From positions 1 to 5,818 of the forward strand of contig JAGVCB010000165.1 in the NCBI GenBank assembly GCA_020059445.1: a DNA stretch of 5,818 bases, given 5' to 3'. The stretch is from Polynucleobacter sp. Lineage in GTDB: Bacteria > Pseudomonadota > Gammaproteobacteria > Burkholderiales > Burkholderiaceae. Position numbers and translations under genes: made by a program. Positions 1 through 5,419 of this stretch are shown in pieces; the first letter of the stretch is position 1, and every line of letters starts with the position of its first letter. Below the pieces are notes generated by a model that was not told where the DNA came from, made no database searches, and saw only the letters and a list, made by a program, of their open reading frames with translations.

Positions 1-191
1 CTCTCCATCAGCCATGGATGAAGCTCCTGGCTGCTCAAAAGGCTTATGGCACATCTGTTGATCCACGTTTGAATGACTTTAGGTGGCAATTGGAGGAGTT
101 AAGAGTTGCTTTGTTCGCTCAGGAGCTCAAAACACCAACCCCGATATCCTCAAAACGTCTGCAAAAAATCTTGGATAGCCTTAAAAAGTAA
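1..191 (+). CDS. hrpA: ATP-dependent RNA helicase HrpA, C-terminal fragment
   Basis: This is the last 62 codons of a gene that begins before the window, read in the frame starting at base 3 and ending at TAA 189-191. The visible protein runs from LHQPWMK to DSLKK. It contains WQLEELRVALFAQELKTPTP followed by SSKRL, which resembles the conserved end of bacterial HrpA-type DEAH-box helicases (the DUF3418 C-terminal region). In that family the end of the protein carries an E(E/Y)RVSLFAQELKT-like stretch and then a short basic tail. HrpA is a cytoplasmic ATP-dependent RNA helicase, linked in Escherichia coli to ribosome rescue and mRNA processing. The helicase core is outside the window, so the call rests only on this tail. 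No hairpin with a T-run follows the stop, so the transcript may continue into the next genes. Confidence 0.85.
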   Translation, partial: LHQPWMKLLAAQKAYGTSVDPRLNDFRWQLEELRVALFAQELKTPTPISSKRLQKILDSLKK

Positions 192-222
192 TCCTCTTTC
201 CTTTTGTGGTTTTGCCCAGCTG

Positions 223-228
223 TATACT
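223..228 (+). promoter_or_regulatory. Possible -10 element before the DUF1640 gene pair
   Basis: TATACT at 223-228 is a good -10 hexamer lying 33 bases before the ATG at 262. No convincing -35 hexamer sits 16-18 bases upstream; the region there is CT-rich. It could be a weak or activator-dependent promoter, or chance in AT-rich spacer. Confidence 0.25.
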
Positions 229-248
229 TATAGAAATAATAAGTAAAT

Positions 249-253
249 AGGGG
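249..253 (+). promoter_or_regulatory. Ribosome binding site deciding the start of DUF1640 copy 1
   Basis: AGGGG, followed by TGAGG, lies 8 bases before ATG 262. It overlaps the alternative GTG at 253, which argues for the ATG as the real start. Confidence 0.6.
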
Positions 254-261
254 TGAGGCGC

Positions 262-513
262 ATGGTTACTTTTGATACCTTAAAGTTTTACAAAGAAATG
301 TCGAATGCTGGAATGGAAGAAAAGCACGCCATCACCATATCTAAAGAACTTCAAGAAATATTTAGTCAAAATTCCGACCATTTAGCAACTAAGAGCGATA
401 TACGAGAAGTTAAGATGGAGCTAAAGGGTGAAATTCACTTATTACGGTGGATGATTGGATTTGTTATGGCTGCTATTGTTGCCTCGTTGATCCAGCATAA
501 TTTCATTCATTAA
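262..513 (+). CDS. DUF1640-type (CCDC90-like) membrane-anchored coiled-coil protein, copy 1
   Basis: A small protein of 83 residues. Residues 3-34 form an amphipathic helical head (FDTLKFYKEM...ISKELQEIF). The segment LATKSDIREVKMELKGEIHLLR (about 41-62) is a short coiled coil with the (L/F)ATKxDI start common in bacterial DUF1640 proteins. Residues 63-78 (WMIGFVMAAIVASLIQ) form one C-terminal membrane anchor with a short tail. This head-stalk-anchor plan matches the prokaryotic relatives of mitochondrial CCDC90/MCUR1, whose bacterial role is unknown. ATG 262 is preferred over the in-frame GTG at 253. AGGGG at 249-253 lies 8 bases before the ATG, and GTG 253 would use the ribosome site itself as codons. 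The stop overlaps the start of the next, related gene (TAATG). Confidence 0.8.
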   Translation: MVTFDTLKFYKEMSNAGMEEKHAITISKELQEIFSQNSDHLATKSDIREVKMELKGEIHLLRWMIGFVMAAIVASLIQHNFIH

Positions 514-707
514 TGACCATGTTTAAAGGGATTCTCGATATCCAGTTTGTTGGTCACGCCACCAAACGAGATTTAGAAAAAATATCATTCGAGCTAAAGG
601 CTGCAATATTTGAGGTAAAGACAGAAATAAAGGCCTTGAAGTGGATGATTGGTACCTTTAGTGTCATTGTGATGGTTGCCATCTTTCAACATGGCTTTGT
701 TCATTGA
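513..707 (+). CDS. Head-less DUF1640-type coiled-coil membrane protein, copy 2
   Basis: A 64-residue protein whose ATG overlaps the stop of the previous gene by one base (TAATG). It has no ribosome site of its own, so translation is probably coupled; a second in-frame ATG at 519 is possible. From residue 16 it parallels copy 1: HATKRDLEKISFELK against LATKSDIREVKMELK. After that come seven extra residues, then KWMIG against RWMIG, a hydrophobic anchor, and QHGFVH against QHNFIH. The anchor and tail have the same length in both proteins. Only about 15 residues precede the ATK motif, so the head of copy 1 is missing. It is likely a product of tandem duplication and may pair with copy 1 through the stalk. 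No function is known for it. It is intact rather than decayed: no internal stops, and the membrane segment is kept. Confidence 0.7.
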   Translation: MTMFKGILDIQFVGHATKRDLEKISFELKAAIFEVKTEIKALKWMIGTFSVIVMVAIFQHGFVH

Positions 708-791
708 GTAAATCTGATTACATTTTGTGAGAAATCAATAAATCTATTAAGGTTTTAGGAATTTTGGCAATTTGGGTCTTAAAATCTCCAG
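708..791 (+). other. AT-rich 84-base spacer, no clear signals
   Basis: The gap between the DUF1640 pair and the YncE-type gene is strongly AT-rich. TTGTGA (725-730) and TATTAA (745-750) are separated by only 14 bases, and TAAAAT (780-785) lacks a spaced -35. No terminator hairpin is visible. A promoter probably lies here, because this is the largest gap before the five-gene run, but it cannot be pinned down. Confidence 0.3.
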
Positions 792-1793
792 ATGCAAAAT
801 TCATTGAATTTAAAACTCACTATTCCACGTTTTCTGGTGTTGCTACTACTAACGTCTGGGCTCACGGTTCAAGCTGCAGAACCTGTCAAGCGTACTGCCA
901 TCGTGCTCAACTCAGGTGAGGCCAGTGTTAGCCTCATCGACATGGATAAAAGGGCTGTTTATAAAACCTTTCCGATTGGAAAAGAGCCTCATCATTTGAT
1001 GATCACCCCGGATCAAAAATCAGTTTTAGTGGCAAATGCTGCTGGTGATGACGTGGTTTTTCTGGATCCGAAGACTGGTGACATTCAATCACGCTTACCG
1101 AATATCGTAGATCCGTACCATATCGGCTACTCACCAAACAAGAAGTGGTTTGTTGCTGCTGGTAACCGTTTAGACAGGGTGGATATCTATGCCGCTAAAA
1201 ATCAAGAATTGAAATTAGTCAAAATTGTTAAAGCAGCTAAGACTCCAAGTCACATAGCATTTACCAATGACAGCAAACTCACTTTTGTGACCTTACAAGA
1301 CTCCAATGAGCTGATCGCGATTGATTTGGCCTCTCAAGAGATTGTTTGGAAAATGCCCATTGGAAAAATGCCGGCTGGTGTTTGGATGACTCCTGGGGAT
1401 AAGCATCTGTTAATTGGTTTAACGGGCTCTGACATAGTGCAGGTGGTGGACTGGAAACAGCAGAAGATTATTAAAGAAATTAAAACTGGTAAAGGTGCTC
1501 ACAACTTTAGACCTTTGGGTGATAAACGCCATATCTTTTTAACGAACCGTGTTGACTCATCGATTAGCATCATTGACATGGAAAAGTTAGAGAAAGTTGC
1601 TGACATCAAAAATTTACCGTCTGGCCCAGACTGTATGGATATCACAGATGATGGTAAGGAGCTTTGGGTTACTTTTAGATTTGCCAAAAAGGTCGGCATC
1701 ATTGATGTTGCGAGTAGAAAATTAGTTGCCACCATCCCAGTAGGAAAAAGTCCTCACGGTATTTTCTTTCATTCAAGTGCTGCCTGGGAGTAA
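792..1793 (+). CDS. Exported YncE/YVTN-family beta-propeller protein
   Basis: A 333-residue protein with a signal peptide: basic residues K8 and R13, hydrophobic LVLLLLTSGLTV, and probable cleavage after VQA (residue 28) or the next alanine. The rest is made of repeated blade units of about 40-45 residues. Each pairs an 'IDxxxxxxxxxxPIGKxPHxxxxTPD' turn with a 'xxVxxxxDxxxxxI' strand set. Examples are PIGKEPHHLMITPD (61-74), PIGKMPAGVWMTPGD (189-203), LPSGPDCMDITDDGK (275-289) and IPVGKSPHGIFF (315-326). This is the pattern of seven-bladed YncE/cytochrome D1-like propellers. Such proteins are periplasmic and usually bind partners or ligands; no haem-binding CxxCH is present. The start is forced by an in-frame stop at 780-782, yet no Shine-Dalgarno is visible before ATG 792. 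It is the first gene of a compact run with the deacetylase starting 3 bases after its stop. Ligand unknown. Confidence 0.88.
   Translation: MQNSLNLKLTIPRFLVLLLLTSGLTVQAAEPVKRTAIVLNSGEASVSLIDMDKRAVYKTFPIGKEPHHLMITPDQKSVLVANAAGDDVVFLDPKTGDIQSRLPNIVDPYHIGYSPNKKWFVAAGNRLDRVDIYAAKNQELKLVKIVKAAKTPSHIAFTNDSKLTFVTLQDSNELIAIDLASQEIVWKMPIGKMPAGVWMTPGDKHLLIGLTGSDIVQVVDWKQQKIIKEIKTGKGAHNFRPLGDKRHIFLTNRVDSSISIIDMEKLEKVADIKNLPSGPDCMDITDDGKELWVTFRFAKKVGIIDVASRKLVATIPVGKSPHGIFFHSSAAWE
1786..1790 (+). promoter_or_regulatory. Ribosome binding site supporting a TTG start for the deacetylase
   Basis: GGGAG lies inside the end of the propeller gene, 6 bases before TTG 1797. No ATG in this frame would keep the whole signal peptide, so the TTG is favoured. 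Confidence 0.65.
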
Positions 1794-1796
1794 GTT

Positions 1797-2594
1797 TTGA
1801 AAATTTTCACTAGTCATGGCACTCAGTTGAAAAAAATTGCGGTCGTAATGTTATTTTCAACCAGTGCTCATGCATCAACTTGTGAAAAACCCATTTATCT
1901 GACTTTTGATACCGGCAATATGGATGTTGCTGAATATGTTGCTGGTGTATTAAAAAAGCATGATGTCAAAGCCACATTTTTTTTAGCCAATGAAAAAACC
2001 AAGCGTGGTGATTATTCTTTAGATGACTCATGGTCTGAATTTTGGAAATCACTGAAAAAAGATGGTCATGCTTTTGGTAATCACACCTACCACCACACTT
2101 ATTTTGTAAAAGATGCAGAAAACAATTCTGCTAAAACCAAAGCTCAATTTGGACCTCACGCTGGTAAAACCATCACGACCAGTCAGAGCGCTTTATGCAG
2201 AGAATTGCAATTGGTCAATGAGCGTTTTCAAAAAATGACGGGCTATCCTTTAGATAAAATTTGGCGAGCTCCTGGTGGCAAAGTATCCCCAAGTTACATT
2301 GAGATGGGCCATATTTGTGGCTACACACATGTTGGCTGGTCGGGCGCTGGTTTTTTGGGTGATGAACTAAGTTCTGAGAAATTCTCAAATCAACACCTTC
2401 TAGATAAAGCATTGAAATCTTTAAAGCCAGGAGATGTTGCTATGGCTCATTTGGGGATATGGTCTAGGAAAGACCCTTGGGCCCCAGCAGTTTTAGAGCC
2501 ACTCATCGTCGGCTTGAAGAAAAAAGGCTATTGTTTCGATACCGTACTGGGGATTCAGCAGCATCGGCAAATTTCTAGAATAATAAGGCCATGA
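1797..2594 (+). CDS. Exported polysaccharide deacetylase (NodB/CE4 family) with altered motif 1
   Basis: A 265-residue protein with TTG start at 1797. GGGAG (1786-1790) lies 6 bases upstream, and this start gives a proper signal peptide (KK at 12-13, IAVVMLF, cleavage after AHA at residue 26). NodB-fold motifs follow in order. Motif 1 is YLTFDTGN (34-41), keeping the base Asp38 but with Thr39 where the metal-binding Asp of TFDDG is usual. Motif 2 is HTYHH (96-100), fitting H(S/T)xxH. Motif 3 is RAPGG (157-161), fitting RxPxG. Motif 4 is reduced to VGWSG around W181. Motif 5 is AMAHLG with H218. Family members remove N- or O-acetyl groups from glycans such as peptidoglycan or exopolysaccharide, using a metal. 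The four cysteines (29, 134, 174, 246) could pair in the periplasm. Activity is likely, but the metal site may differ from the classical one. The stop overlaps the next gene as ATGA. Confidence 0.85.
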   Translation: MKIFTSHGTQLKKIAVVMLFSTSAHASTCEKPIYLTFDTGNMDVAEYVAGVLKKHDVKATFFLANEKTKRGDYSLDDSWSEFWKSLKKDGHAFGNHTYHHTYFVKDAENNSAKTKAQFGPHAGKTITTSQSALCRELQLVNERFQKMTGYPLDKIWRAPGGKVSPSYIEMGHICGYTHVGWSGAGFLGDELSSEKFSNQHLLDKALKSLKPGDVAMAHLGIWSRKDPWAPAVLEPLIVGLKKKGYCFDTVLGIQQHRQISRIIRP

Positions 2595-3559
2595 ACTCCA
2601 TATTTATCTGGTATGCCAGCACTCAAGAGTGGTTAATGCAAGAGTTGGTCTTACCCATCCTTTATGCTTTTGATGGAATGGGTCATGCTGATGATGCTAT
2701 TGGTGGTCTGGATTGGTTTATGTTGGGGATCATCCAAGTTTTACTGATTGCCTTGGTACTTCGTCCCCTTGAGAATTTTTGGCCTGCCGAGATCAAAGAA
2801 TCTAATCAGAAAAAATCATCAAAAGCTGTTTGGCCGGATGTTATTTATACGCTGGTTCATCGCTTAGGTATTTTTAAGTTATTTCTATTTTTACTTTTCT
2901 CAGGTATGTTTTTTTGGATTGATGCGCAATTGCACGATCTGCGTTTCATTCAGCTCAATGTTGAGACATGGATTCCGCAAATTACATCAATACCTTGGGT
3001 CAGCTTCATTATTTATTTGATTATTTTAGATTTTGCTGAGTACGTCTATCACCGTGCATCTCATCGTTTCAATTGGTGGTGGCAATTGCATGCTTTGCAT
3101 CACAGTCAAAAAACCATGACGGTCTGGAGTGATAACCGTAATCATATCGTGGATGATTTGATGCACTCAGCCGTGTTTGCATTAATGGCATTGTTGATAG
3201 GTGTTGAACCCATTCAGTTCTTATGGCTAGTGGCGACCAGTCAATTGATTCAGAGTTGGCAGCATGGTAATTTAAGATTTGATCATGGATGGTTCAAGTA
3301 TGTATTGATTTCACCTCAATTTCATCGCTATCACCATGCGATTGGTTTGGGTCATGAAGCACCTGGTAAGCCTGGAGTTTTGGGTGGATGCAATTTCGGA
3401 GTTCTATTTCCTTGGTGGGATATGTTATTTAAAACAGCTATCTTTTCAAAAGAAATTCATCCAACGGGTGTGAGAAATTTAGAGGTATCTGAGAATCTCG
3501 TCATTCACCAATGGCAAGGATTGAAGCATTCGTTGCGAGAGCTCAAGAGGATTTTTTAA
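2591..3559 (+). CDS. Fatty acid hydroxylase / sterol desaturase family membrane di-iron enzyme
   Basis: A 322-residue integral membrane protein. Hydrophobic segments lie at about 43-58, 93-112, 134-148 and 192-220. The three histidine boxes of the family are complete: HRASH (154-158), HALHH (167-171) and HRYHH (245-249). The accessory RNH (183-185) and QHGN (224-227) also lie where further iron ligands are expected. These residues hold a non-haem di-iron centre that uses O2 to hydroxylate or desaturate lipid chains, and the active site usually faces the cytoplasm. The substrate cannot be told: fatty acid, hopanoid, carotenoid and ether-lipid enzymes share these boxes. The start overlaps the deacetylase stop by four bases (ATGA) with only a weak AAGG two bases upstream, so translation is probably coupled. 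The conserved PGVLGGCNFGVLFPWWDMLF near the C-terminus is typical of this family. Confidence 0.9.
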   Translation: MNSIFIWYASTQEWLMQELVLPILYAFDGMGHADDAIGGLDWFMLGIIQVLLIALVLRPLENFWPAEIKESNQKKSSKAVWPDVIYTLVHRLGIFKLFLFLLFSGMFFWIDAQLHDLRFIQLNVETWIPQITSIPWVSFIIYLIILDFAEYVYHRASHRFNWWWQLHALHHSQKTMTVWSDNRNHIVDDLMHSAVFALMALLIGVEPIQFLWLVATSQLIQSWQHGNLRFDHGWFKYVLISPQFHRYHHAIGLGHEAPGKPGVLGGCNFGVLFPWWDMLFKTAIFSKEIHPTGVRNLEVSENLVIHQWQGLKHSLRELKRIF

Positions 3560-3588
3560 TTAATCTTAGTAACCAAAGAAAGAATTTT

Positions 3589-4401
3589 GTGCTCAGAGCT
3601 CTTGGTTTATCAATGATTGGCCTAATGCACCCAAAAATGCTTTGGTTGAGCTTACGTCCCTTTATATTTGTCAGTGTTGTGTGGGGTATTTTGTTTTTCT
3701 TTATTTGGGAACCTACGCTAGAAATCATCAGAGTGTTTATCACCAACTCATTTTTAACCGCATGGATGGCTGATGTCATGTCAGCAACTGGATGGGATGA
3801 CATCAGAGCAGTTATGGCACCCTTGTTATTGGTCATGGTTTTGATCCCATTGATCACAATTTCACTCTTGATCTTTGTTGCTTTTACATCCATCCCTGCC
3901 GTTGTCAAGCATCTTTCAAGGCAGCAGCATTATCAATCTCTGCATCAAGCCAACGCCGGCGGAGTTTGGGGCAGTATTGTTTATGCATTGATATCAATCT
4001 TCATTTGTTTTTTCTTTTTATTGATCACATTGCCCATTTGGTGGATTCCACCCATGGTTGCCATCTTGCCTCCATTGCTTTGGGGTTGGTTAACCATGAG
4101 GTTGATGAGCTATGACGTTCTCGCTCTTCATGCCACTGCTGAGGAGAGGGATGCGTTGATTACTGAACATCGTTGGCGCCTCTTGGGTATGGGTGTAATT
4201 TCAGGCATGTTAGGTGCTGTACCGACATTCTTTTGGTCAACATCCGCAATCGCCTTTATATTTTTTCCAATTGTTTCTTTCTTTGCTTTGTGGATTTATT
4301 CTTTGGTTTTTATTTTCTCAGCACTTTGGTTTGCCCACTATTTATTGAATTCTTTACGCGAACATCGAATGATTAATGGAGTTGTATTAAATGACGCATA
4401 A
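3589..4401 (+). CDS. EI24 domain-containing (CysZ-like fold) multi-span membrane protein
   Basis: With the GTG start at 3589 this protein has 270 residues. It starts VLRALGLSMIGLMHPKMLWLSLRPF, close to the short amphipathic lead and HPRML-like turn that begin bacterial EI24-family proteins, as I remember them. Hydrophobic stretches follow at about bases 3655-3710, 3814-3905, 3970-4110 and 4180-4350. The last ends in WFAHYLLNSLREHRM, a usual C-terminal pattern. EI24-family bacterial proteins include the sulfate transporter CysZ; the specific cargo here is unknown. The start is uncertain. ATG 3511 would add 26 polar residues and overlap the hydroxylase gene by 49 bases, with no ribosome site. 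GTG 3589 lies 29 bases after the previous stop with a purine-rich AAAGAAAGAA ahead of it, and ATG 3613 is also possible. The 3' end overlaps the next gene by 11 bases. Confidence 0.8.
   Translation: MLRALGLSMIGLMHPKMLWLSLRPFIFVSVVWGILFFFIWEPTLEIIRVFITNSFLTAWMADVMSATGWDDIRAVMAPLLLVMVLIPLITISLLIFVAFTSIPAVVKHLSRQQHYQSLHQANAGGVWGSIVYALISIFICFFFLLITLPIWWIPPMVAILPPLLWGWLTMRLMSYDVLALHATAEERDALITEHRWRLLGMGVISGMLGAVPTFFWSTSAIAFIFFPIVSFFALWIYSLVFIFSALWFAHYLLNSLREHRMINGVVLNDA
4378..4381 (+). promoter_or_regulatory. Ribosome binding site of the CinA-like gene inside the EI24 gene
   Basis: AATGGAG ends at 4381, leaving 9 bases to ATG 4391. It sits within the coding end of the upstream gene and supports this start despite the 11-base overlap. 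Confidence 0.55.
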
Positions 4402-5215
4402 AAAGTTTCGACTCATTGTTGTAGGCGATGAAATTCTCTCTGGCAAGAGACAAGACAAGCACATGTCAAAAATGATTGAGCTCCTTAATGAAAGAGGCTT
4501 GTCGCTTCATAAAGTCGAATATGTGGGTGATGACCGCGAGTCAATCACAGCAGTATTGAAGAAGAGCTTTACAACTGATGATGTGGTTTTCAGTACTGGC
4601 GGCATTGGATCTACTCCAGATGATCACACCAGGCAATGTGCAGCAGCAGCTTTGAATGTGCCTTTGGCTTTGCATCCTGAAGCCGAAGAATTGATCACGC
4701 AACGAATCAATACCATGGCTGAGGGTGATGCTGATAAAGCTAAGCTCTCTAATCCAGACAATGTTTTACGCATGAAGATGGGTGAATTTCCCGTAGGCAG
4801 TGAAATCATTCCCAATTCATACAACTTGATTCCTGGTTTTAGGATCAAAGAACACCATTTTTTACCCGGCTTTCCAGTCATGGCAGCACCTATGATGGCC
4901 TGGGTATTGGATGAACTCTATGCAGATTTGTTTCATTTGACTGATTTTGTAGAAAAGAGCTTCATCATTCCATTGGGCATGGAGGCCAGTTTGACCACCT
5001 TGATGGAGCAAATTGAAGCCATGCACGCGGGTGTGAAGGTTTTTAGTCTTCCCTCAGTGGGTGACCCTAGCAAGGGCGGAGTCTTCGCTAAACGTCATAT
5101 TGAGCTGGGGCTCAAGGGCTCTTTATCTGAAGTTGAGAAAGCTTTTCCCTTTCTGAAGCAAGGTGTTCTAAAATCAGGCTTCGAAATCCATGATTTGCCC
5201 CAAGCTGGTGATTAA
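4391..5215 (+). CDS. CinA N-terminal (MoCF/molybdopterin-binding fold) domain protein, stand-alone
   Basis: A 274-residue cytoplasmic protein. VVGDEILSGK (10-19) and STGGIGSTPDD (68-78) are the two signature loops of the COG1058 competence/damage-inducible CinA N-terminal domain. That domain shares its fold with MoaB/MogA and, in studied CinA proteins, has ADP-ribose pyrophosphatase activity. LIPGFRIKEHHFLPGFPVMAAPM (147-169) matches the usual 'LPGVPxEM' region after the domain. The remaining hundred residues correspond to the linking domain. The C-terminal PncC/NMN amidohydrolase domain of full CinA (about 400 residues) is absent, as in many proteobacteria that encode PncC separately. I see no molybdenum-pathway neighbours, so a role in molybdopterin synthesis is not supported. 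GGAG (4378-4381) lies 9 bases before the ATG. The start lies inside the EI24 gene (11-base overlap), so coupled expression is likely. Confidence 0.88.
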   Translation: MTHKKFRLIVVGDEILSGKRQDKHMSKMIELLNERGLSLHKVEYVGDDRESITAVLKKSFTTDDVVFSTGGIGSTPDDHTRQCAAAALNVPLALHPEAEELITQRINTMAEGDADKAKLSNPDNVLRMKMGEFPVGSEIIPNSYNLIPGFRIKEHHFLPGFPVMAAPMMAWVLDELYADLFHLTDFVEKSFIIPLGMEASLTTLMEQIEAMHAGVKVFSLPSVGDPSKGGVFAKRHIELGLKGSLSEVEKAFPFLKQGVLKSGFEIHDLPQAGD

Positions 5216-5224
5216 TAGGGTATT

Positions 5225-5241
5225 TGCCTAAAATCAGTGCA
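5225..5241 (+). promoter_or_regulatory. NtrC-like site, distal and weaker
   Basis: TGCCTAAAATCAGTGCA matches the 17-base NtrC pattern TGCACCA-N3-TGGTGCA at 9 of 14 defined positions. The right half (CAGTGCA) is the better one. Its centre (5233) is 21 bases, two helical turns, from the next site and about 119 bases before the inferred sigma-54 start of glnA. The match is moderate and rests partly on the context. Confidence 0.45.
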
Positions 5242-5245
5242 TTTA

Positions 5246-5262
5246 TGCACCAAAAAAGGGCA
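5246..5262 (+). promoter_or_regulatory. NtrC-like site, proximal
   Basis: TGCACCAAAAAAGGGCA has a perfect left half (TGCACCA) and keeps 4 of 7 positions in the right half of the NtrC pattern. The centre (5254) is about 98 bases before the inferred sigma-54 start. That is close to the -108 position of an NtrC enhancer site at the Escherichia coli glnA promoter. Confidence 0.55.
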
Positions 5263-5324
5263 TTTGTGTAATCTGCAGAGGGTTTATTGACCTAAAATGC
5301 TGATAAGTAAATGAGGCATGTCTT

Positions 5325-5341
5325 TTGGCATGCTTTGTGCA
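5325..5341 (+). promoter_or_regulatory. Sigma-54 promoter of glnA
   Basis: TTGGCATGCTTTGTGCA has GG at 5327-5328 and GC at 5339-5340 with exactly 10 bases between. This is the required spacing of the -24/-12 elements, and it fits TTGGCACG-N4-TTGCA with two mismatches. The start would be near 5352, leaving a leader of about 68 bases before glnA. Upstream NtrC-like sites and the gene it serves make the call stronger. Confidence 0.65.
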
Positions 5342-5353
5342 TAGTTTTGTAAT
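5325..5353 (+). promoter_or_regulatory. Sigma-70 promoter overlapping the sigma-54 promoter
   Basis: TTGGCA (5325-5330, 5 of 6) and TGTAAT (5348-5353, 5 of 6) are separated by an ideal 17 bases. The -35 hexamer uses the same bases as the sigma-54 -24 element, so the two polymerase forms could not bind at once. Start near 5360. Confidence 0.5.
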
Positions 5354-5408
5354 GAGAGGGTTGCATCTTCCATACAGGTTGATGTGACCGATTTAAGATC
5401 GTACCAAC

Positions 5409-5413
5409 AGGAG
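5409..5413 (+). promoter_or_regulatory. Strong ribosome binding site of glnA
   Basis: AGGAG lies 6 bases before ATG 5420. It is the best Shine-Dalgarno in the window and fixes the glnA start. Confidence 0.8.
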
Positions 5414-5419
5414 ATTTGC

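Larger units (their letters stand above)
5216..5419 (+). other. glnA upstream regulatory region
   Basis: This 204-base gap holds the NtrC-like sites and the overlapping promoters described separately. CCTAAAAT occurs twice (5227-5234 and 5291-5298). GGCATG also occurs twice, 12 bases apart (5315 and 5327). There is no clear terminator for the preceding gene: no stem is followed by a T-run. The leader from 5352 to 5419 contains only a weak CGAT/ATCG stem (about 5389-5401), and no riboswitch was recognised. Confidence 0.6.

Noticed and set aside
513..707. Second DUF1640-type gene as a frameshifted, broken gene
   Set aside because: The membrane anchor, coiled coil and tail are intact in one frame. 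The missing head cannot be found in other frames because the bases before it encode copy 1.
725..750. TTGTGA and TATTAA as a sigma-70 promoter for the propeller gene
   Set aside because: The spacing is 14 bases, too short, and the region is so AT-rich that such hexamers arise by chance.
1499..1735. Minus-strand open frame of 78 codons inside the propeller gene
   Set aside because: It lies wholly within a well-supported gene, shows no family motif and has no ribosome site. It is a shadow frame.
3543..3908. Minus-strand open frame of 121 codons over the EI24 gene
   Set aside because: Its length comes from the composition of hydrophobic codons in the opposite gene. The protein has low-complexity character and no recognisable domain.
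4173..4376. Plus-strand 67-codon frame within the EI24 gene
   Set aside because: It is a frame-shifted reading of membrane-coding sequence rich in Phe and Cys, and the true frame continues intact through it.
5237..5250. Palindrome GTGCATTTATGCAC as a terminator of the upstream gene run
   Set aside because: The stem is only about 4-6 bases, and on the + strand it is followed by CCAAAAAA, not a T-run. It is better explained as adjoining halves of two regulator sites.
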